Assembly (NCBI GenBank): GCA_023313575.1
Contig: JAJTTP010000002.1
Coordinates: 806,001 to 870,000, forward strand
Length of the DNA: 64,000 nucleotides
Source: Eutypella sp. D-1
Lineage: Eukaryota; Ascomycota; Sordariomycetes; Xylariales; Diatrypaceae
Reading direction: 5' to 3'
This document shows, one piece after another, positions 58,448-64,000 of the stretch. The position numbers were made by a program, and so were the translations under genes. Under the pieces are notes generated by a model, which made no database searches, was not told the origin of the DNA, and worked only from the letters and a program-made list of their open reading frames with translations. The first letter of the stretch is position 1; every line of letters begins with the position of its first letter.

Positions 58448-59428
58448 ATGAAGGGCCGGCCTATCGACCAGCTCGTTTACGAGTTCATGTTCCCTAAACT
58501 CCGGAGTTCGGAGCCCCAGAATTTTCATTCCCTTCTTCACCGATACCTCATTCCCGAGGTTCGGCAGGAAGTTCATTCTTTCTACGGCCATCTCGATACC
58601 CAGGAGGCCAAATATCCTGGCTTAGATTACTGTCACCACATCCACCGCATTCGCCTGAGCCGATGGCCCTGGCATCGACGCCTCTTCCGAGCATTCGATT
58701 ATCTGCGCCTAACCCCCGCCGAGATCGCTGGCCTGACGAAATGGGAGGGTACGAAGTGGGCCAAGGAGCGTTTCGAGAGAGATTCCGGTGTTCCCATCCT
58801 TGATACCGCCGGCGATGGTCTCCCTGAATGGGTTGAGCCTGAGGACAGACCCCGGACCGAACGAGCCAACCTGGTACCAGAAACCGAGGAGGCTGAAGAC
58901 GACACTGCAGCAACAACGGAGGAGGGCATGGAAGCCGAGGACGATAGTGAGAGTGAGTTGGAAAGTATCGGAGTAGCCCTAAACGAACGTCTACGCGAAC
59001 GAGCAGCGCGCCGCGAAGCCGGCGACACGTCGGAACCCCTCGACGAGGAATGGGAGCAGTGGCTCAAGAACGCTATCGACTCAGGCGAGCTTCCCTTCAT
59101 GGCCGAGCAGATCCTGCGGCAGTCCACCGATCCCGCTCTCGTACCGCACCTCGAATTCCCACCCCAGATGCTGAGTGCAGCGAGAGCAGACCAATGGCAA
59201 AACATTCCCGAGTTCCTGCACGACATGCTTAGGCGTTCTATGGCCGACGAGGTCGCGGCAAGGAATACTGGCTCTTCGGTCCGCGCGGCGAACAGCACAC
59301 GGGCCATCGCGACCACTGCCAGCAATCTCCGCCGCCCCTATTCCGAGCTGCGCCTGCCCGTCGGGGACGCCGCCAGCAGTACTACATCTGACATACGTCT
59401 GCACCGCACTGCCCAGCCGGGTGCGTAG
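58448..59428 (+). CDS. Hypothetical protein with ordered N-terminal domain
   Basis: Single-exon, 326-aa protein. The frame stays open to 58400, but the first ATG is at 58448 in a good context (TCAAAATGAAG). I cannot assign a named family. Residues 1-115 look well ordered and charged: RPIDQLVYEFMFPKLRSSEP, HSLLHRYLIPEVRQE, a His/Trp/Arg-rich YCHHIHRIRLSRWPWHRRLF segment, and LTKWEGTKWAKERFERD. The middle part (about 140-175) is very acidic. Residues 172-270 are predicted helical (LNERLRERAARR, EEWEQWLKNAIDSGELP, NIPEFLHDMLRRSMADE). The C-terminus is Ser/Ala/Thr-rich. There is no signal peptide or membrane span, so a soluble intracellular protein is likely. Confidence 0.82.
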   Translation: MKGRPIDQLVYEFMFPKLRSSEPQNFHSLLHRYLIPEVRQEVHSFYGHLDTQEAKYPGLDYCHHIHRIRLSRWPWHRRLFRAFDYLRLTPAEIAGLTKWEGTKWAKERFERDSGVPILDTAGDGLPEWVEPEDRPRTERANLVPETEEAEDDTAATTEEGMEAEDDSESELESIGVALNERLRERAARREAGDTSEPLDEEWEQWLKNAIDSGELPFMAEQILRQSTDPALVPHLEFPPQMLSAARADQWQNIPEFLHDMLRRSMADEVAARNTGSSVRAANSTRAIATTASNLRRPYSELRLPVGDAASSTTSDIRLHRTAQPGA

Positions 59429-61001
59429 GCACAGCGTCCGCTTGACACTCAATCCCCTCCCTTGGCCACGTTGCAGGAGGGTTGTCTCCCCATTTGGGAA
59501 TCGGACCTGACGATCGGTATTTTGTTTGCGTGATCCCTCCTCATTACGCCAGCACATTGCACGACTCTACACACGCTCGGTAATACAGCATCGAACTGTG
59601 ATCGCCAATCCCTATTCTACCGCCAACTTGTACATCATCGGGGCTGTACGACTGAATCCCACCCTCGATCGTGCTAGCCAAAGCCTATACATATTGCCCG
59701 GATCTCGCTGGTTTACTGTTCGGCATAGAATGCGCGGTCTATTTATTTGGATCGTTTAGTCATAGACTAGACAAACGAACATTCACGGCGTTGCATTACT
59801 GTGTATTGTGCTCGTTTTTTTAGTCCTCGGCACGTTGCGCAGAGGCCCCTATCAAACGTCTACGTCCTCTTCTACGCAGTACCTCTACCTGCATAGAGGT
59901 AGGGCTCCGCGGAACAAACTCCGGTTTTCTGTTTTTTTGATGATATCGTTCTTCCACTCAGCAACCCCCTTCTCAAAACCTACGCACCTCGGAGTTATAT
60001 CAGGATTCTATTATAGAACAAAGGAAGACATAAGGGCAAGGGAAAGGAGGCGGTCAAGGAAAGAAGGTGGAGGGGAAAGCAAGCAGGGGGGAAATGGTTC
60101 AGCGAGGCGGGTGAGGTATGTCTGAGAGAGCGGCTCCTTCCTCTTTCTTGAGCTATCGACGGAAAAACAAAAAGTAGGGTTGAAGATGGCAAAAGAAAAG
60201 ATATATACCCTCCTCTCTGCCGGGAAACAAAGCGTGCATACGTTGGCAACGGTGCGGCACCGCGGAGATGCACCGCCCTGTGCTTCTCAGGTGCTTATGC
60301 CGCCCCTCTTCCCCCCGGAGGCTGCCTGGAGTGAGCCAATGACTCAGTCGGGCAGTAAGTAGTAGCGCAGTAGATAACAGCGAAGGAAAGACTAAATAAA
60401 GAAAGCGAAGAAGAAGATGAACAAAAACCGCGAAAGAAATAAAAGGCTTTTTTTCCCCGACAATGCAATGCAAATGCCCCTTCCAACTTATTCATATACT
60501 CCTCATCGTGCTGTGCTCTCTCTCGATTCCTTGCTTGCTTTTTAGTGTGCAAAGATATATATATATCTACGTACGTAAACGACCAGCCGCGTGGTAATGC
60601 TGCTGCGGTTGTTGTGATGAGGAGCTGGTATGGTGGTATGTGTATACATCACATTTAGATCTGAACTTGAGGATTCCTACCTACATAGGTATGTTGTCTG
60701 CCTACCTACCTACCTGAACTCTCTTTTCCCTCAGACATGCTCGAGAAGATAACGGTTACGATACGATACGATACGATATCGCGGGTCAACTAGAACCTAG
60801 AATTCGAGGACGCGGATATCGTATGGTGCTGCTTGGACCGGGGAGGCCTGGGAGGGCAGGGCAGGGCAGGACCGGGGCCGGACAAGTAAGCTGTCTGTCT
60901 GCCTGCCTGCCTGCCTACCTATCTGGCTGAGGTAACCACCAACGTATGTAATCATAGGTAAGGCTGTTTTTACCTGGTCTCACCCGGCACGGCAAGTAAG
61001 A

Positions 61002-61021
61002 CCTAACCTAACCTAACCTAA
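61002..61021. repeat. CCTAA pentanucleotide repeat
   Basis: Four CCTAA units. The unit resembles but is not the fungal telomere repeat (CCCTAA). Confidence 0.85.
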
Positions 61022-61321
61022 GAAATCTCACTGTATAACCCAGGCGAAACCAGGCAGCAGGGTGTACATTAGAAGAAGTAGGTATTGCATGTAGATTGGT
61101 AGGAAGGTTCCCCGTCTTACGTGTGTTAGATGGACGTTTCTTGCTCGCCCGGTAAGTACGTACGTACATATTAAGCATGGTATAGGTACCACCCGACCTG
61201 CCTATGTAGGTATCTGGGGAGAAAAAAAAAAGAGAGTAAAGTGGCGAATGGGAATCAATATAGCAGCTACATAGGAGGGCCGGTCCAGTGGCGGCGGATT
61301 TTCTTTTTCTTTCCTTTCCTT

Positions 61322-61328
<7 letters not shown>

Positions 61329-61357
<29 letters not shown>
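61329..61357. repeat. TC dinucleotide tract
   Basis: About fourteen CT units in the right-end intergenic region, preceded by CCTTT-type sequence. Confidence 0.9.
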
Positions 61358-61360
<3 letters not shown>

Positions 61361-64000
61361 TAAGTTATGTTGTGTGTTTTTGGGATGGGCGAGAGATTGG
61401 TATGAGGTAGGAGGCATATATGTACACGGGATGGGATGTCTTTGTGGGACGAATAAACTAACGAATGAATAGGTAAATGATTGATAGTTCTTCCTGGGTG
61501 TGTCCCGTTTACCGGAGAACACCCTCCCCCCGGCCCCCTTCGTCAGCCGCATCGGAAGTGAAGGCGCTGGCTGAGTAGGCAGGCCCCTTGGTCTCGGGTA
61601 ACTCGCCGCGGCGCTTACATGCTCTGTTTTCTTTCTTTCATATATATACTTCGAAAGGGAATCATATGTTATATTTGTATTCACACGTTGGTATGGTGGC
61701 AGATAAACCCTTTATAGAACTATCTATGTGAGCCTATGTGTATCTAGGTCAAAGACCATACTGGTAATTGCCTTACAATGAGTGCGTAGGTAATATCTGT
61801 GATATCCAGAAATCCATTAGGCGCCTGCTCTGCTAGCCAGCCAGTCTCCTCCTCTCTTCCTCCAGTCCAACGAGTAGGCGCGGCGCGGCGAGAGCTCCAG
61901 GACTGGTGCACAAAAGGAGAAAACGCACCCTACAAATCCAATCCACCTTATCTCAAAACTAGTCTTCCTCATGGCGATGCAAACAAGGCAAAAAAAATCG
62001 CACATAACGAAAACGAAAATCATGTAGACAGCAAAAATTTCTCCCCCTACGACCCCGAAGGATAGTAGAGGAGAGTCGGCTTCCGCGGACGTGCAATGCA
62101 GGCCGGACCTCTCCTTCTTGCCCCCGGATCTTGAGCTGGGGAAACAGAGGGGAAAGGTAAGTATGAAGAAGAAAAGGGAGAAGAAGGAAAGGAATGTTGG
62201 GAGGCGCGCTGTGTATTTATAGTTCCAGGGCGGTGTGTGTATGTGTGTGCTGGCTGGTGGACGAGGCGGCAGGATTTCTGCCATCCCGTCCACAATAAAC
62301 GGCAGGTGCTACCTGGTCCGGGCGGGCTGGTTGTGGATGGGATAATACGGGTATGTTGGTATGTACCTTCATTATATAATAGGGGCCTCAACCTGACACG
62401 GGCGTGACTTGTTCTCTATTGCGACAGCGCTATAAATAATGGCATCGTGAGATATAGGCCACAGTTGAGGCAGGAAACTTGCGACCGATATGCCATTTTG
62501 TCGAGTCGACTCAGGCAGGGTATGCATGTCCATCTCATTGCCACATAAGATGGTCACGGCAGACACCACCTTACAACGAGCTACACGATGAGCTTGAGCT
62601 GGTGCTAACGGCGTTTTTAAGCCGTCCCAGCAAGAATAGTGAATATATATAGAACCAGCCCGTCATGCTCGGCTCTTAATCATATAACAAGTATTATGCC
62701 GCTGCAAGATGAAACCAAGCAGGGCCACGTAATTCCCAACAGAGAGGCTTGCCCGTGGATGCCGCATGGGCTTACTATTTGATCGGGAGGTGGCAGCTGG
62801 TTCAGCCAGCAAGAGCATTGGGATAAAAAACTTGGTTCAGGGGCGCGTGCAGTTGAGCTATAACGGCGAGGCCGCACGACGGTAACAAAAAGGAATATAC
62901 CATCGAGAACCAATTACCATTTCTGTGGCGTGTGTCTGACTCAAATCCATAGCGGCGAACCAACGTGGTTATGCTGGATTTCCGCTCGGTGGAACTCAGA
63001 GGCCGGACGGTGCAACAGCTGCACTCTCACGATTTCAGACCAGGCCCATTGCCGAAGAGTCAGGAGTGGTTGGACGAGGTAGAAGTGCGGCAGAAGCGCG
63101 ATCTCGTGTCGACTATACTCGCCGTCGAGGTGATGGTTGTCTGTGGCGGGGGGAAAAGCCGCAGTTAGCTATTCCACAGGAAAGAATGTGAGCTACTTTC
63201 ATAGCCCAATGTTCCAGACATATCCGGGAAGTGCGCTTAGAACCTCCAGGTTATGCTGGAAAACAACTCCACTAGTCCGTGTGTCCCTCCCGCCGCCTCG
63301 TGGGAGGAAGGGACGGCCTTGCGGAAGTCGATCGTGAAGCATGCCCGTTCATCCTAGCAAACACCCATGTCAAGATCAATCACCCGGTGCCCTCTGAGCT
63401 TCTGTGCGAATAGGCCCGCTGGTTTCAGTTAGTCTTTTATATGACGGGTCTTCTACCAGCTTGACGCGGGCAGGCATGCCGCTGGATGTTCTCTTCAGTT
63501 ATCCCCTGCAACGCCCCGGCGCGCGCGAGATTGTCCTGCACATCTACGTGGAAGTAACTGCAACCAGAGCGCGAACTCCAGATCTGGATTGTTCTCGTTC
63601 CCTGATAATGAAACCGATCTCGAGAGTAAACTCTCTTCGCGCGTGAACTCTCACCGCAGCGTTGGAGATGGCCCTGGAATGAGGGGGAGACATGATGCTC
63701 CTGCTGTCTTTGTACATGATTGCGACAGGCCTGAGACCAACAGATAGTCCCGGACCTATCCCATGCACAGCAGCCCATCGATCGCGTATGCACGTCTTGC
63801 ATAAAGGCGAAGACGGGGAAAAGGAGTTATCTTCTATATCTTGCTCTTTCTAGTCAGTGGCCGTGGGTGGTATATCTGTCAGAGCACGGCCCTCGCGTTT
63901 GAACCGACGGCACCCAGTTGCCTGCTGCTCATCCCCGACGGGGGGGGGGGGGGGTGGGGAGGATGACGTTCTTGTATCCCGAAGCCAGACGGGGTGATGA

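Larger units (their letters stand above)
59429..64000. other. Right-end intergenic region
   Basis: No gene was identified with confidence. Simple sequence includes an AT tract near 60555-60567, CGATA repeats near 60756-60779, CTGCC repeats near 60897-60917, CCTAA units at 61002-61021, a TC tract near 61329-61357 and a polyG run near 63940-63954. From about 62900 to 63800 composition is more coding-like, with short frames on both strands (62965-63168 plus; 63544-63768 minus), but no domain is recognised. An interrupted or divergent gene there cannot be excluded. Confidence 0.45.

Noticed and set aside
61002..61021. Telomere-like CCTAA units
   Set aside because: The unit is five bases, not CCCTAA, only four copies occur, and genes continue well away from a chromosome end.

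Overview
The window looks like nuclear DNA of a filamentous ascomycete (Pezizomycotina, probably Sordariomycetes). The evidence is short introns of about 60-140 bp with GT...AG ends and CTAAC/CTGAC-type branch sites, GC-rich third codon positions, a fungal eisosome protein, a SUR7-family membrane protein and a fungal-type EZH2/KMT6 methyltransferase. The class assignment is inference. Gene density is low: eleven protein genes in 64 kb, separated by intergenic stretches of up to about 12 kb. These stretches are full of degenerate CCTA/TAGG/GTACC-type simple sequence and microsatellites.

Layout. 0-6.3 kb, both on the minus strand: a WDR6/Rtt10-type WD-repeat protein with a 15-nt first coding exon, then a SUR7/PalI four-span membrane protein. 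6.3-16.1 kb: no gene recognised. 16.1-17.9 kb: a PPZ-type protein phosphatase on plus with three exons and an N-myristoylation start. 21.0-24.9 kb: a KMT6/EZH2 H3K27 methyltransferase on minus. 27.8-29.2 kb: a Pil1/Lsp1 eisosome BAR protein on plus with five exons. 30.6-32.5 kb: a GH43 glycoside hydrolase on minus with four exons. 36.0-38.5 kb: a large disordered protein of unknown function on minus. 38.5-50.3 kb: nothing convincing. 50.3-51.3 kb: the RAD1 checkpoint clamp subunit on minus. 51.6-51.9 kb: a 79-aa OST5 oligosaccharyltransferase subunit in three small exons, on minus. 52.9-54.2 kb: the GCN5 histone acetyltransferase on plus with a 16-nt first coding exon. 58.4-59.4 kb: an unknown 326-aa protein on plus. 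59.4-64 kb: no gene recognised.

How the genes relate. These are mostly housekeeping genes, not a cluster. Two themes recur. SUR7-type protein and Pil1 both belong to the MCC/eisosome plasma-membrane domain, and PPZ is a membrane-anchored phosphatase of salt and cell-wall homeostasis. KMT6 (PRC2) and GCN5 (SAGA) are opposing histone modifiers. RAD1, OST5 and GCN5 form a compact block in which OST5 and GCN5 diverge from a 978-bp region. No tRNA, rRNA, CRISPR array or intact transposon was recognised by eye. Two GC hairpins, each followed by CTAG, and an imperfect palindrome hint at transposon relics.
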